A DNA stretch of 64,000 nucleotides from Amycolatopsis sp. WAC 01376 (GCF_003947415.1 NZ_QHKL01000007.1:186001-250000); one strand, 5' to 3'; numbered from the stretch's first letter, positions 1 to 8,089 are shown. Numbers and translations: made by a program. Notes: generated from the letters alone by a model not told the origin.

Positions 1-403
1 CCGCACCAACATCCGCGGCACCTTCGTGGTCGACCAGCAGGCAGCCCGCCGCGTTCGCGACGGCGGCGCGATCATCAACTTCTCCACGTCGGTGCTCGGT
101 CTCGCCCTCCCGGGGTACGCCGCCTACGCCGCCACGAAGGGCGCGGTCGAGGCGATCACCCTCGTCCTCGCCCGTGAACTGCGCGGCCGCGACATCACCG
201 TGAACGCGGTCGCCCCCGGCCCGACCGCCACGGCACTGTTCCTCGACGGCAAGGACGAGGAGACCATCGCGAGGATGGCGGCGCAGCCCCCACTCGAACG
301 CCTCGGCACCCCTTCCGACATCGCCGAGGTCGTCTCGTTCCTCGCCGGCCCGGCCCGCTGGGTCAACGGCCAGGTGCTCCGTGCCAACGGCGGCATCGTG
401 TGA
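1..403 (+). CDS. SDR family oxidoreductase, C-terminal part
   Basis: The 3' part of a short-chain dehydrogenase/reductase whose start lies left of the window; the reading frame is open from base 2. The visible part carries the catalytic serine region (INFSTS), the YxxxK active-site pair (YAATK) and the NAVAPGPTAT segment that follows the active site in classical SDRs, ending with the usual VNGQVLRANGG C-terminus. Classical SDRs use NAD(P)H to reduce or oxidise carbonyl/alcohol groups in the cytoplasm. The Rossmann glycine motif is outside the window, so cofactor preference and substrate cannot be judged. The next gene is convergent, 10 bp away. Confidence 0.9.
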   Translation, partial: RTNIRGTFVVDQQAARRVRDGGAIINFSTSVLGLALPGYAAYAATKGAVEAITLVLARELRGRDITVNAVAPGPTATALFLDGKDEETIARMAAQPPLERLGTPSDIAEVVSFLAGPARWVNGQVLRANGGIV

Positions 404-413
404 GCTTCGTGGT

Positions 414-1016
414 TCAGACTACGTCCAGGCGAGGCGCGGCGGCAGCAGACTGAGCCGCGTAGGCGATGGAGTTGGCGTCGTTGAGGTTGTTGACCCGCAC
501 GGTTAACGCCGGAACGGCCCGCTTCGTGTACTTGGTGGTGTAGACCGAGAACGTCTTCGTGGCCCGGGAGTAGAAGATGTGCTTGGTCTGGTTCCAGTCG
601 ACTTCGAGGAACTGACGACGCACGACTCCGACGAACAGGAAGAGCAATCGGCGGTTCGTGCAGGCGAGCACACCCTGGCCTTCGCCTTGCGCCGCGGTGA
701 GCGCGAGTACCTGTTCTTCGGGCCGGAGGTAACCGGGGAGGAGATTGACCTCCTTCATCGAGCCCACCAGGACTCCGCGAACATTCTGCAACGCGGCCAC
801 GATGTCGGGGCGCATCGCCGGGACGGGAGAGGGCTGAACGGCCTGCCGCGGCGGTTCCGCCACTGAAGGTGCTGGAGCGTGGCGCACGGCGGTGTGGAAG
901 GTCCAGCGATATCCGTCCCAGTACCGCAGCAGCGAGTCGTCCAAGGGGTCGGGAAACCATGACGGAGGACGAGGAGGTGCTTGCGGGGGAGCGGGCGGCA
1001 GAGGGGGATGACTCAT
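414..1016 (-). CDS. DUF2510 plus PH-like domain protein
   Basis: A 200-residue protein. After a proline-rich N-terminus comes a DUF2510 motif (SWFPDPLDDSLLRYWDG, then W-T), a short tryptophan-rich module common in actinobacterial membrane-associated proteins. Residues about 75-200 look like a bacterial PH/YokE-like domain (VLACTNRRLLFLF, VDWNQTKHIFYS, KTFSVYT). No membrane segment is visible. Its ATG overlaps the stop of the upstream T5orf172 gene by 4 bp (ATGA), so the two are probably translated together. PH-like domains bind membranes or proteins, but no partner can be named here. Confidence 0.75.
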   Translation of the reverse strand: MSHPPLPPAPPQAPPRPPSWFPDPLDDSLLRYWDGYRWTFHTAVRHAPAPSVAEPPRQAVQPSPVPAMRPDIVAALQNVRGVLVGSMKEVNLLPGYLRPEEQVLALTAAQGEGQGVLACTNRRLLFLFVGVVRRQFLEVDWNQTKHIFYSRATKTFSVYTTKYTKRAVPALTVRVNNLNDANSIAYAAQSAAAAPRLDVV

Positions 1017-2377
1017 GTGAGGTCGCCGTCCGAGGACAGATCGCCGTCGTCACCTGCGTCGGTGTTCGACGAGACGGCCGACAGAGCGAGCGAGCGTTCG
1101 GCGTGCGAAGGGTCGGCTTCGCGGCGGGATGCCCGCCATTCGACGGCGTCCGCGGTGTCCTTGTATTCGAGGATGTGGTCGTCGCCGAGCCCGGTGAGAA
1201 GCTCCTTCACCCGCGCCGGCGTGGCGTAGAAGAACTCCCGGCGTGGATTCACCATGTTGACGCGGTCGGTGGCCAGCCGCTGATGCAGGGCGGTTTCGAG
1301 GGCGACGGCGTCTTCGGAGAAGAAGAGCCCGTGGACGTCGAACCGGAACGGGACGGAAGCGTCGCCGAGCTCACGGACCCGGTCCATCGGTTCGAGCCGG
1401 CGCGTCATGCCGATCTTCACCACGTCGGGCCCGAACGCCCCCACGTTCGAGATGACGTAGACGTAGCCCGCGCGGACGTTGGCGGCCCGCTGCTCGACGC
1501 CGGCGATGGCGTCGTCGACGGCGGCCAGCTGCTCCTTCGCACGAGCCCAGCCTTCGGTGTCCCCCTTCGCCTCAAGCCGGGCGAGCACGGTGGCGTAGTG
1601 AGTCCGCTCCTTTGCGAGACGCGCTCGCTCCCGCTCGACCTCCTTCATGACCTTGGCCTCTTCGCGGAGCCTGGCACGTTCTTCCCGCGCCGCCTCGCGT
1701 TCGACCTCGACCTTCATCAGGTGGTCGGCGGTCAGATCGATCTCCTTGAGCCTGAGCCGGTGGTAGTCGCTGGAGATGGCGATGCGCATCAGGATGCCGA
1801 GCTTGCCGATCGTGTCCCGCGTGGTCGTCAGCCGGTTCTTGACGGACTCCACTGTATGCGGCTTGACCACTCGGACCGCGTTGTCGGCTTCGGCGTTGTA
1901 CGCGCGGAGCATCAACTTGGCCATGTCGCGGCCCAGTTTCTGCCCCTCCTTGACCGATCCGTTGACCGCCCAGTCGACCTGGCAGGTCACGGCGTCGGTC
2001 TTCGCGGCGGTTTTGATCTGTGCCCGCAGTTCGGTGAGCGCGTCCTTGTAGGCCAGCGCGTCCTCGAGCGGATGCGCGTACTCGTAGATACCCACCTGCT
2101 GCAGCAGCGCCAGTTCACGAGTCTCGACCAGCTGAGCGCGCGAAGAATGCAGCTCGGCCATCACTTGGTGCCGGGTGGCGGACTGCGCGGCGTGCTCCGC
2201 CTTGGCTTGCTCGACCGCAGCTTTCAACCGGCGGAGGTCACCCTCCAGTACGGCGGTCTCGGCTCCGCGAAGATGCCCGACCCAACCCCTCAACTCCGCG
2301 ATCGTCGCGTTGGCCGCCGCGAGCTGCTGGTGAAGAGCGGCGACCTCCGCGCTCTGATTGCTGCCGAACAACGCCAC
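1013..2377 (-). CDS. DUF4041/T5orf172 (GIY-YIG-like) domain protein
   Basis: About 454 residues. The start chosen is GTG at 2377 because an AGGAGG lies 7 bp upstream; a longer frame to 2419 has no such site. The N-terminal half is a long helical, probably coiled-coil region (DUF4041-like, with the IYEYAHPLEDALAYKDAL block). The C-terminal about 100 residues form a T5orf172/MUG113-type domain: YVYVISN start, VVKIGMTRR, then a helix with E and H (LETALHQRL). This domain is a GIY-YIG nuclease relative found in phages, plasmids and host genes. Whether it cleaves DNA cannot be shown. The downstream DUF2510-PH gene overlaps by 4 bp. Confidence 0.75.
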   Translation of the reverse strand: MALFGSNQSAEVAALHQQLAAANATIAELRGWVGHLRGAETAVLEGDLRRLKAAVEQAKAEHAAQSATRHQVMAELHSSRAQLVETRELALLQQVGIYEYAHPLEDALAYKDALTELRAQIKTAAKTDAVTCQVDWAVNGSVKEGQKLGRDMAKLMLRAYNAEADNAVRVVKPHTVESVKNRLTTTRDTIGKLGILMRIAISSDYHRLRLKEIDLTADHLMKVEVEREAAREERARLREEAKVMKEVERERARLAKERTHYATVLARLEAKGDTEGWARAKEQLAAVDDAIAGVEQRAANVRAGYVYVISNVGAFGPDVVKIGMTRRLEPMDRVRELGDASVPFRFDVHGLFFSEDAVALETALHQRLATDRVNMVNPRREFFYATPARVKELLTGLGDDHILEYKDTADAVEWRASRREADPSHAERSLALSAVSSNTDAGDDGDLSSDGDLT

Positions 2378-2541
2378 GCTGTTTCCTCCTCGTGTGGCAC
2401 TGGGCGAACCGCCGGTCAAGATCGCCGGTTCCAGTGCTACTTCCGAATCTTGGCGAGGGCACGCAGCGTTACGTGGTTCGGCGCGAAAGCCGCCGGTTCA
2501 CTGAACCGGACTAACAGCTTCGAGATACGGCCGACGACCGC

Positions 2542-3033
2542 TCACGACTCCCGTGGTTCCGTGTCGTCCACCCCGATCCCGCGAAGGTCGTCCGAGGTGA
2601 ACACCGCGTCCGACCGCTCTCCGAGCAGGATGCCGAGCACCAGGTCCATCGTGTCGACGTAGGACTCCCACAGCTTGTCGCGCAGGTCGAGGCTCCGGCC
2701 CATCGACGCGAGTACAGGGCCGTCCTGCCCGGCTCGCTCCAGGACTTTGATGAGCAATCCGCCTTCGAGGAAGCCTGACGACTTGATCTCGAGGTGGTTC
2801 CGGGCCGCGCTTGAGAACAGCATGAACAGGGCGGAGCCGTCGGTCCTGCCGGAGATGCCGTCCCAGGTCAGTTCGAGACCGAAGAGCGATTCCAGCCCTT
2901 TGAGCAGCCGTTTCCGGTAGGTACCGAGGGCGTCGTTGTAGTCGGATTCGTCATCGCTGAACCCATGCGAGTACTCGGCCTGAGCCGCGAGGTAGGCGAG
3001 GACGAACGCGCGGCGGTCGTAGCGTTTGGTCAC
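2542..3033 (-). CDS. hypothetical protein, 163 aa
   Basis: A soluble acidic protein with no family I recognise. It starts with an aromatic/basic helix (MTKRYDRRAF), has an acidic YSHGFSDDESDYND stretch near residue 25, and a mid region (LFMLFSSAARNHLEIKSSGF) with predicted beta content. There is no signal peptide or membrane helix. It is upstream of the T5orf172 gene on the same strand with a 164-bp gap, so it may belong to the same expression unit. Coding is supported by codon bias, length and lack of a competing frame. Confidence 0.6.
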   Translation of the reverse strand: MTKRYDRRAFVLAYLAAQAEYSHGFSDDESDYNDALGTYRKRLLKGLESLFGLELTWDGISGRTDGSALFMLFSSAARNHLEIKSSGFLEGGLLIKVLERAGQDGPVLASMGRSLDLRDKLWESYVDTMDLVLGILLGERSDAVFTSDDLRGIGVDDTEPRES

Positions 3034-3108
3034 CGGCGAACCGTAGTGACGAAGCGGGCGGGCCCGCCAACGAAATACGGGCCCGCCCGGTCCTTTATGG
3101 ACAGAAGG

Positions 3109-3372
3109 TCAGACGACGGTGCCTTCGGAGTCGTCGTCGGAGTCGGTTTCTTCGATCTTCCACTTCAGCTGGAACTCGACCTCTTCCTCGCCGTCACCGC
3201 GTTCGTGCTCGATCGAGAACTGCGCGCGGGCGGGGACGCGGAACCGTTCCCCGGCGATCTGGATGCGGAACGAGGTTTCGGACTCGAGAGCGTCGGCGAG
3301 GCGGCGCAGTTTCGCGACGACGTCGGCGGTGGAGTAGACGCGTTCGACGTCTCGGGGAGCGGTTCCGGTCAC
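3109..3372 (-). CDS. amphi-Trp domain protein
   Basis: An 87-residue protein if translation starts at GTG 3372, which has GGAGG 5 bp upstream; a longer frame reaches 3435 without a better site. The body matches the small amphi-Trp family: helix with KLRRLADALE, a beta segment (FRIQIAGERFRVP), and the charged C-terminal strand EEVEFQLKWK followed by an acidic tail. Function of the family is unknown; proteins of this type are cytoplasmic and often sit beside stress or metal genes. Neighbours here do not add information. Confidence 0.7.
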   Translation of the reverse strand: MTGTAPRDVERVYSTADVVAKLRRLADALESETSFRIQIAGERFRVPARAQFSIEHERGDGEEEVEFQLKWKIEETDSDDDSEGTVV

Positions 3373-3453
3373 GGTTTCCTCCAGGGTCCGACACCCTGGC
3401 CGGGTGTCCGTGGCGTCATTCAATCGTGTGATCATCGCGTCCGGTCGGCGGGG

Positions 3454-4050
3454 TCACAGTGACCGGGCGAGGCGGAAGCCGACGTCGTCGACACGGAAGC
3501 TCGGGTGACTACGGCGCCGCACCGAAGCCCGGCAGCTCCAGTGCTCGTCGAACCAGCCGCCGCCCCGCAGGACCCGGTATTCGCCGTACACCTCGGCGTC
3601 GTAGACGTCCCAGCACCATTCCCAGACATTGCCCAGCATGTCGTGCAGTCCCCACGCGTTGGGTGCCTTCCCGCCGACCTCGTGCACGGACTCCGCCGAA
3701 TTCTCGCGGTACCAGGCGATCTCGTCGAGTGTTCCGTAGCGAGGGCCGGTCGTGCCCGCGCGGCAGGCGTGTTCCCATTCCGCTTCGGTGGGCAGGCGGT
3801 AGCCGTTCGCGGATCGATCCCAGGTCGACGAGTCCAGCTCATAAGCGGGAGTGAGGCCTTCGCGTTCGGACAGGGTGTTGCAGAAACGGAGGGTGTCCGG
3901 CCACGAGACCTCGACGAGGGGAAGCCGGCCGGGCTCGCGGGTGACCGGAACCGGCGCGAGCAGGAACGACGCGACATCGACAGCCCAGCTCCGCTGCGTG
4001 CGCCGGTCCGAAAGGGTTACCTCGCCTGCCGGCACAGTGATCATCTCCAT
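3454..4050 (-). CDS. formylglycine-generating-enzyme-fold (SUMF1-like) protein
   Basis: 198 residues, starting at ATG 4050 (MEMITVPAGE), typical for the FGE-sulfatase domain. Recognisable family blocks are EVSWPDTLRFCNTLS, YRLPTEAEWEHACRAG, the GNVWEWCWD motif and the C-terminal RVLRGGGWFDEHWSCR followed by DVGFRLAR. In true FGEs two cysteines near this C-terminal block activate oxygen through copper to convert a sulfatase cysteine to formylglycine. Here I see one cysteine in the block (SCR), so the protein may be a non-oxidising family member, such as those used as binding or hydroxylating domains. No sulfatase gene is in the window. Confidence 0.8.
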   Translation of the reverse strand: MEMITVPAGEVTLSDRRTQRSWAVDVASFLLAPVPVTREPGRLPLVEVSWPDTLRFCNTLSEREGLTPAYELDSSTWDRSANGYRLPTEAEWEHACRAGTTGPRYGTLDEIAWYRENSAESVHEVGGKAPNAWGLHDMLGNVWEWCWDVYDAEVYGEYRVLRGGGWFDEHWSCRASVRRRSHPSFRVDDVGFRLARSL

Positions 4051-4102
4051 GGTCCGGCCGATGCTACCCAGGCCGAGGCCGCCGGTACGCCATGATGGGC
4101 GG

Positions 4103-4738
4103 GTGCCCCTGCTCATCGAGCCCGCCCTGCCCGCCGGAACGTTCCGATCGATGCGGCAACCGTGCCTGATCGTCGACGACAGGCTGGTGCTGCGACCTTG
4201 GTGCGCTGACGACACGGAGGACGTCGAAGCCGCCTTCGCATGTCCGGCCATCCAGCGCTGGCACGTCCGCCGTGTCGACGGAGCGGACGAGGCCCGCGAG
4301 TGGATCGCGGGCTGGGAACAGCGCTGGACGGCCGAGACGGACGCGAGCTGGGCGGTGGTCGACGCGCGCGAAGACCGGCCGGTCGGGCAGGTCGGTCTCC
4401 GCGCGCTCTCGCTTTTCGAGGCCTCCGCACAGTTGTCCTACTGGGTTCTCCCTGCCGCCCGCGGCGCGGGGATCGCGGGCCGCGCGGTCGCGGCGTTGAC
4501 GCGGTGGGCGTTCGAAACCGTCCGGCTGCACCGGTTGTTCCTTCTGCATTCCACCGCGAACGCCGCCTCCTGCCGCGTCGCGGACAAGGCCGGATACCGC
4601 CTCGAAGGCACCTTGCGTTCTTCGATGCTGCACGCGGACGGGTGGCACGACGTCCACCTGCACGCGCGGCTCAGGAGCGGATCAGCACCTTCCTTCGCAG
4701 GACGAGCGGAAGCGGAACAAGGGCGATCGCCGCGCTGA
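4103..4738 (+). CDS. GNAT family N-acetyltransferase
   Basis: 211 residues from GTG 4103 (or 195 from ATG 4151). The RimJ/RimL-like pattern is clear: LRPWCADDTEDV at the N-terminus, the acetyl-CoA pyrophosphate loop in LPAARGAGIAGRAV, the RLFLLHSTANAASCRV strand-helix and KAGYRLEGTLR near the end. These enzymes move acetyl from acetyl-CoA to amines such as protein N-termini or small molecules. It is divergent from the FGE-like gene and its last 68 bp overlap the 3' end of the convergent exporter gene. Confidence 0.85.
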   Translation: MPLLIEPALPAGTFRSMRQPCLIVDDRLVLRPWCADDTEDVEAAFACPAIQRWHVRRVDGADEAREWIAGWEQRWTAETDASWAVVDAREDRPVGQVGLRALSLFEASAQLSYWVLPAARGAGIAGRAVAALTRWAFETVRLHRLFLLHSTANAASCRVADKAGYRLEGTLRSSMLHADGWHDVHLHARLRSGSAPSFAGRAEAEQGRSPR

Positions 4739-5816
4739 TCCAGATGGCGTGCCGATAGTCCCCGGTCGACTCCGTGACGAGGCCGGCGAGCACCGGTCCC
4801 AGGAAAGCGCCGGCGTTGAGCGCGACCGTCGCGAACGAACCACCGAGCGTCGGAGCCTCGGGAGCCACGTGCATCACCCGCGCCACGAGCGCGGAACCAC
4901 AACCGAACGACAGTCCACCTTGGACGATCGTCACGACGAACAAGGCGACGGGCTGCGCGCCGGTCAGCGCCAGCACCGCCCAGCCCACCGGCAGGACGCA
5001 CAACGCGAGTACCAGGCCGCGCCGGAGTTCACCGTCGCCCGTGCGGCCCGCCACCGTGACGCCGAGGAACGCGCCGACACCGAAGGCCGCCAGCAACCCG
5101 GAAACCGCCCCGGCCGGAAGGCGGGCGACATCCGTCGCGATGACCGCGAGGAACGCGAACGTCGCGAAGGTCGCGCCGTTGACCAGGGCGGCAAGGATCA
5201 TCGCCTGGCGGACCGGAGGCGTTTTCAGCTCGCGCGCTTCGCGCTTGATCGAGATTTCCCGCGGGCCTGCCGCGTCGGCGGGTGCGGAACGGAACACCAG
5301 AACCAGCGCGGGAAGGCATAACGCGGCGACCGCCCAGAACGCGGAACGCCAGCCTGCGAGCTCACCCAGCACGGCTCCGGCAGGTACCCCGGCGACGCAC
5401 GACAGCGTGATCCCCGCCAACAGGACCGCGGTCGCCCGCGTCTGCTTTCCCTTTGGTGCCAAAGCGATCGCGACAGGCATCGCCACGGCGAGGAATCCCG
5501 CGTTGACGACCGCCGCGACGACCCGGGTGCCGAACAGCAGCGGGAAACTCGTCGTCACGGCGCCGACGACGTGCACCACGACGAAGGCGGACAGAAACCC
5601 GGCCAAGGCCCGGCGGCGAGGCCAGCGCGCGCTGAGCACGGCCATGGCCGGGGCGCCGACGATCATTCCGACGGCGTAGGCCGAGGTCAGCGCGGCGGCC
5701 GCGCCCACCGGGACGGACAGTTCAGCGGCGATTCCCGGCACGAGACCGGAAGCCATGAATTCGGAGGTGCCTTGCGCGAAGACGGCAAGGCCGAGGACAT
5801 AGACGAACAGGGGCAA
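4671..5816 (-). CDS. Cmx/CmrA-type chloramphenicol efflux MFS transporter
   Basis: A 12-helix major facilitator protein of about 381 residues. The start is TTG 5816 (LPLFVYVLGLAVFAQGTSEF), with GGGAG 7 bp upstream; the longer frame to 5888 adds residues without membrane character. The N-terminal GTSEFM block, AVGMIVGAPAMAVL with R-W-P-R-R loop, VNAGFLAVAMPVAIALAP, and GVPAGAVLGELAGWRSAFW closely follow the Cmx/CmrA drug-proton antiporters that export chloramphenicol. The upstream region holds a promoter, a leaderless leader ORF and a hairpin, suggesting drug-inducible attenuation. Its 3' end overlaps the convergent acetyltransferase. Confidence 0.85.
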   Translation of the reverse strand: MPLFVYVLGLAVFAQGTSEFMASGLVPGIAAELSVPVGAAAALTSAYAVGMIVGAPAMAVLSARWPRRRALAGFLSAFVVVHVVGAVTTSFPLLFGTRVVAAVVNAGFLAVAMPVAIALAPKGKQTRATAVLLAGITLSCVAGVPAGAVLGELAGWRSAFWAVAALCLPALVLVFRSAPADAAGPREISIKREARELKTPPVRQAMILAALVNGATFATFAFLAVIATDVARLPAGAVSGLLAAFGVGAFLGVTVAGRTGDGELRRGLVLALCVLPVGWAVLALTGAQPVALFVVTIVQGGLSFGCGSALVARVMHVAPEAPTLGGSFATVALNAGAFLGPVLAGLVTESTGDYRHAIWISAAIALVPLPLVLRRKVLIRS

Positions 5817-5929
5817 CGGACGACTCCCAGGAGAAAGTGAGCAGGAGGAAGCCGTGCGCGAGACAGGGAGAAACCCGGCCGGACGCACGGAACAGCGCTC
5901 CGGTCACCGGGAAGCGAGAAGGCCGACGC

Positions 5930-6001
5930 CTAACGGCCGGACACGACGACTCGCCGCCGGTTGACCGGCGGCGAGGTTCTGTCCGACTCAGGGCTCGTCA
6001 C
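5930..6001 (-). CDS. putative leader peptide of the drug exporter, 23 aa
   Basis: A short frame GTG to TAG directly at the predicted transcription start: the -10 box ends 8 bp before the GTG, so the leader would be leaderless. The peptide reads MTSPESDRTSPPVNRRRVVV then SGR. The SPPVNRRR codons form a perfect 11-bp stem (5950-5975), so ribosome position decides whether the hairpin forms. Chloramphenicol and macrolide resistance genes are often controlled by stalling on such peptides, and arginine-rich stretches are common stall sites. Translation itself is inferred. Confidence 0.5.
   Translation of the reverse strand: MTSPESDRTSPPVNRRRVVVSGR
5950..5975 (-). promoter_or_regulatory. hairpin inside the exporter leader ORF
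   Basis: A perfect inverted repeat, CTCGCCGCCGG / CCGGCGGCGAG with a 4-base loop, lying within the leader ORF and about 135 bp before the exporter start. No U-run follows on the minus strand, so it is more likely an attenuator or pause element than a simple terminator. Confidence 0.6.
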
Positions 6002-6009
6002 GGAAGCGC

Positions 6010-6039
6010 ACATTACACACGGTCGCCGGCGGGTCTCAA
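6010..6039 (-). promoter_or_regulatory. promoter of exporter leader
   Basis: On the minus strand TTGAGA (6039-6034) and TAATGT (6015-6010) are separated by 18 bp, a good SigA-type promoter. Transcription would start about 6001-6004, at the GTG of the leader ORF. Confidence 0.6.
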
Positions 6040-6197
6040 CCCCGTTTACCGGTCACCGCAGAAAACGAGGCCCGTTCCGCGCACCGGAACGCTTTCGTTG
6101 CCCACTCGAATGAACCCGAGTAATGCGTTCTGACCTGCGGTTTTCGTGATTGTTTCGGTACTGGGAACCGACCTTCGATTCGGTTAACCTCGACTTC

Positions 6198-7277
6198 ATG
6201 ATTCCCACAGTTGTCTGGGGTACAGGCAACATCGGCCGCGCCTCCATCCGGGCCGTCGACGCGCATCCGGCGCTGGAACTCACCGGTGTGCTCGTGCACG
6301 ATCCCGCGAAGGTCGGTCGCGACGCGGCCGCGCTCGCGGGAGTCGACGGCGATTTGGGTGTGGCGGCGACTGATGACGTCGAAGCGGTTCTGGCGGCCGG
6401 GCCGCGCGCGGTGGTGTACGCGGCGTCCGGCGACATCCGGCCCGCCGACGCGCTGGCCGACATCGTCCGCGCGATCCGGGCGGGCGCGGTGGTGGTGACT
6501 CCCGCGCTCTACGCGCTGTACGACCAGCGCAACGCGCCGGAGGAGCTGCGAGAGCCGATCCTCGCGGCGATCGCGGAAGGCGGCGGTTCGCTGTTCGTCT
6601 CCGGCGTGGATCCGGGATGGGGCAACGACATCCTGCCGTTGCTGATCAGCGGGCTCGGCACCACCGTGGACGCGGTCCGCTGCCAGGAGATCTTCGACTA
6701 CTCCACCTACGACCAGCCGGATTCCGTCCGCTACCTGGTCGGGATGGGGCAGCCGATGGACTATCAGCCGCCGATGCTGGCCCCTTCGGTGCCCACGATG
6801 GTGTGGGGCGGGCAGGTGCGGCTGATCGCCCGCGGTCTCGGGGTCGACCTGGACGAGATCCGCGAGACGCTCGACCGCCGTCCGCTCGAGGAAACCGTGA
6901 CCACGCGGGCGATGGGCGAGTTCGAAGCGGGCACGCAAGGCGCGGTCCGGTTCGAGGTACAGGGGATCGTGGACGGTGAACCCCGCATCGTCATCGAGCA
7001 CGTCACCCGCATCCACGCGTCATGCGCGCCGGACTGGCCGATGCCGCCCAGCGGCGACGGGGCGCACCGGGTGATCATCGAAGGCCGCCCCAGGATCGAA
7101 GTCTCGGTCGAGGCCACCGACGAGGGCGAGAACCGGTCCGCCGGCGGCAACGCGACCGCGGTCGGCAGGCTGGTCGGCGCCATCGACTGGCTCGTGGACG
7201 CCAAACCGGGCCTTTACGACGCATTGGACGTCCCCTTGCGACCGGCGACCGGCAAGCTCGGAAGGAGCGCGCGATGA
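6198..7277 (+). CDS. NAD(P)-dependent reductase of the DapB/2,4-diaminopentanoate dehydrogenase-like family
   Basis: 359 residues, starting at ATG 6198. An N-terminal Rossmann fold (VVWGTGNIGRASIRAV) is followed by the HDPAKVGRDAA and VYAASGDIRPADALADI segments seen in dihydrodipicolinate-reductase-like proteins, and a long C-terminal domain with SGVDPGWGNDILP. Relatives are annotated as 2,4-diaminopentanoate dehydrogenases or unspecific dihydrodipicolinate reductases; the substrate is unknown here. A TAACCT sequence 7 bp before the ATG suggests a leaderless transcript. Its stop overlaps the ATG of the AhpD-like gene (ATGA), so the two form an operon. Confidence 0.8.
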   Translation: MIPTVVWGTGNIGRASIRAVDAHPALELTGVLVHDPAKVGRDAAALAGVDGDLGVAATDDVEAVLAAGPRAVVYAASGDIRPADALADIVRAIRAGAVVVTPALYALYDQRNAPEELREPILAAIAEGGGSLFVSGVDPGWGNDILPLLISGLGTTVDAVRCQEIFDYSTYDQPDSVRYLVGMGQPMDYQPPMLAPSVPTMVWGGQVRLIARGLGVDLDEIRETLDRRPLEETVTTRAMGEFEAGTQGAVRFEVQGIVDGEPRIVIEHVTRIHASCAPDWPMPPSGDGAHRVIIEGRPRIEVSVEATDEGENRSAGGNATAVGRLVGAIDWLVDAKPGLYDALDVPLRPATGKLGRSAR

Positions 7278-7753
7278 TCATCGACATTCCCGAGGGCAAG
7301 GACCCGATCGGCTACGTATGGGGCGAGATGGTGCCCGGTATCGGCGTCGCGGCCTCGAATCTGTCCCTGGCGGTCTATTCGCACACCACGCTGGGGCTCC
7401 GCGAGTTCGAGGCGGCTCGGCTGCGGATCGCGCAGATCAACGGCTGCGTCTTCTGCCTGGACTGGCGGACCGAACGCGACGGTGTGAAGGTCGAGGAGGA
7501 GTTCGCCGACGCGGTGACCGAGTGGCGCACCACCGACGCGTTCGACGAGCGGACCCGGCTGGCCGCCGAATACGCCGAACGCTACGCGCTCGATCATCAC
7601 GGCATCGACGACGAATTCTGGAAGCGAATGGGCGAGCACTACAGCCAGCAGGAAATCGTCGAACTGAGCATGAGCATCGGTTCCTGGCTCGCATTCGGAC
7701 GGCTGAATCGCGTTTTGGGAATCGACACCGTCTGCGTTCTGCCGAAGTTCTAG
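7274..7753 (+). CDS. carboxymuconolactone decarboxylase/AhpD-like protein
   Basis: 159 residues of the all-helical AhpD/CMD fold. The family block INGCVFCLDWRTERDG carries the CxxC pair, but the histidine that normally follows (CxxCxxxH) is replaced by arginine in this alignment. The remainder (DAFDERTRLAAEYAERYALD, EIVELSMSIGSWLAFGRLNRVLG) is standard. AhpD proteins work as thiol peroxidases or peroxiredoxin partners, CMDs as decarboxylases; the altered motif leaves the reaction open. It is translationally coupled to the preceding reductase, so both may act on one substrate. Confidence 0.85.
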   Translation: MIIDIPEGKDPIGYVWGEMVPGIGVAASNLSLAVYSHTTLGLREFEAARLRIAQINGCVFCLDWRTERDGVKVEEEFADAVTEWRTTDAFDERTRLAAEYAERYALDHHGIDDEFWKRMGEHYSQQEIVELSMSIGSWLAFGRLNRVLGIDTVCVLPKF

Positions 7754-7884
7754 GTCGTTAGTGATTCGGGTCGTTCTTGGGCCGCGTGAAGTATTTGAGG
7801 GACCCTTTCCTGTACCTAGGCGCAAGGATGGGGTCCTTCATGTACTGGGGAAGGCCTCGGCGCGGGACTGTGGTGCGGATGGTC

Positions 7885-7961
7885 GTGAGTGGCGATTCGG
7901 GTTAGAGCCAAGGGTGTCTTAGGTACCTACGTGGTTGAGGCTGCGGTTGATGCCAGGTCGC
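7885..7961 (+). repeat. dispersed intergenic repeat, copy A
   Basis: The 77 bp starting GTGAGTGGCGATTCGGGTT match 25372-25448 with only a few differences. The gap 7754-8281 holds no gene; it is built from this repeat, a long hairpin and a MITE-like unit. Confidence 0.8.
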
Positions 7962-7971
7962 GGTCGTGGGG

Positions 7972-8028
7972 ATGTCGTGAAGGGCCCCTTTGAGACGTTG
8001 ATCGTCTCAAAGGGGCCCTTCACGACAT
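7972..8028. repeat. perfect 26-bp inverted repeat (REP-like hairpin)
   Basis: Arms 7972-7997 and 8003-8028 are exact reverse complements with a 5-base loop. The sequence starts ATGTCGTGAAGGGCCCC. The same arm type flanks the prophage at 25611 and 31981, and this copy is uninterrupted. Confidence 0.85.
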
Positions 8029-8089
8029 GAGAGTTCGACGCCGGGGCGTTGGAAGCACTGAAGGAGCCGCCCGCTCATCCTCGCGTCTC

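Noticed and set aside
124..1053. Long minus-strand open frame over the SDR and DUF2510 genes
   Set aside because: Arg/Ser/Pro-rich composition of an antisense shadow; the real genes cover it.
869..2662. 597-codon plus-strand frame across the T5orf172 gene
   Set aside because: Low-complexity Val/Asp/Arg content and no ribosome site; antisense to a recognisable domain.
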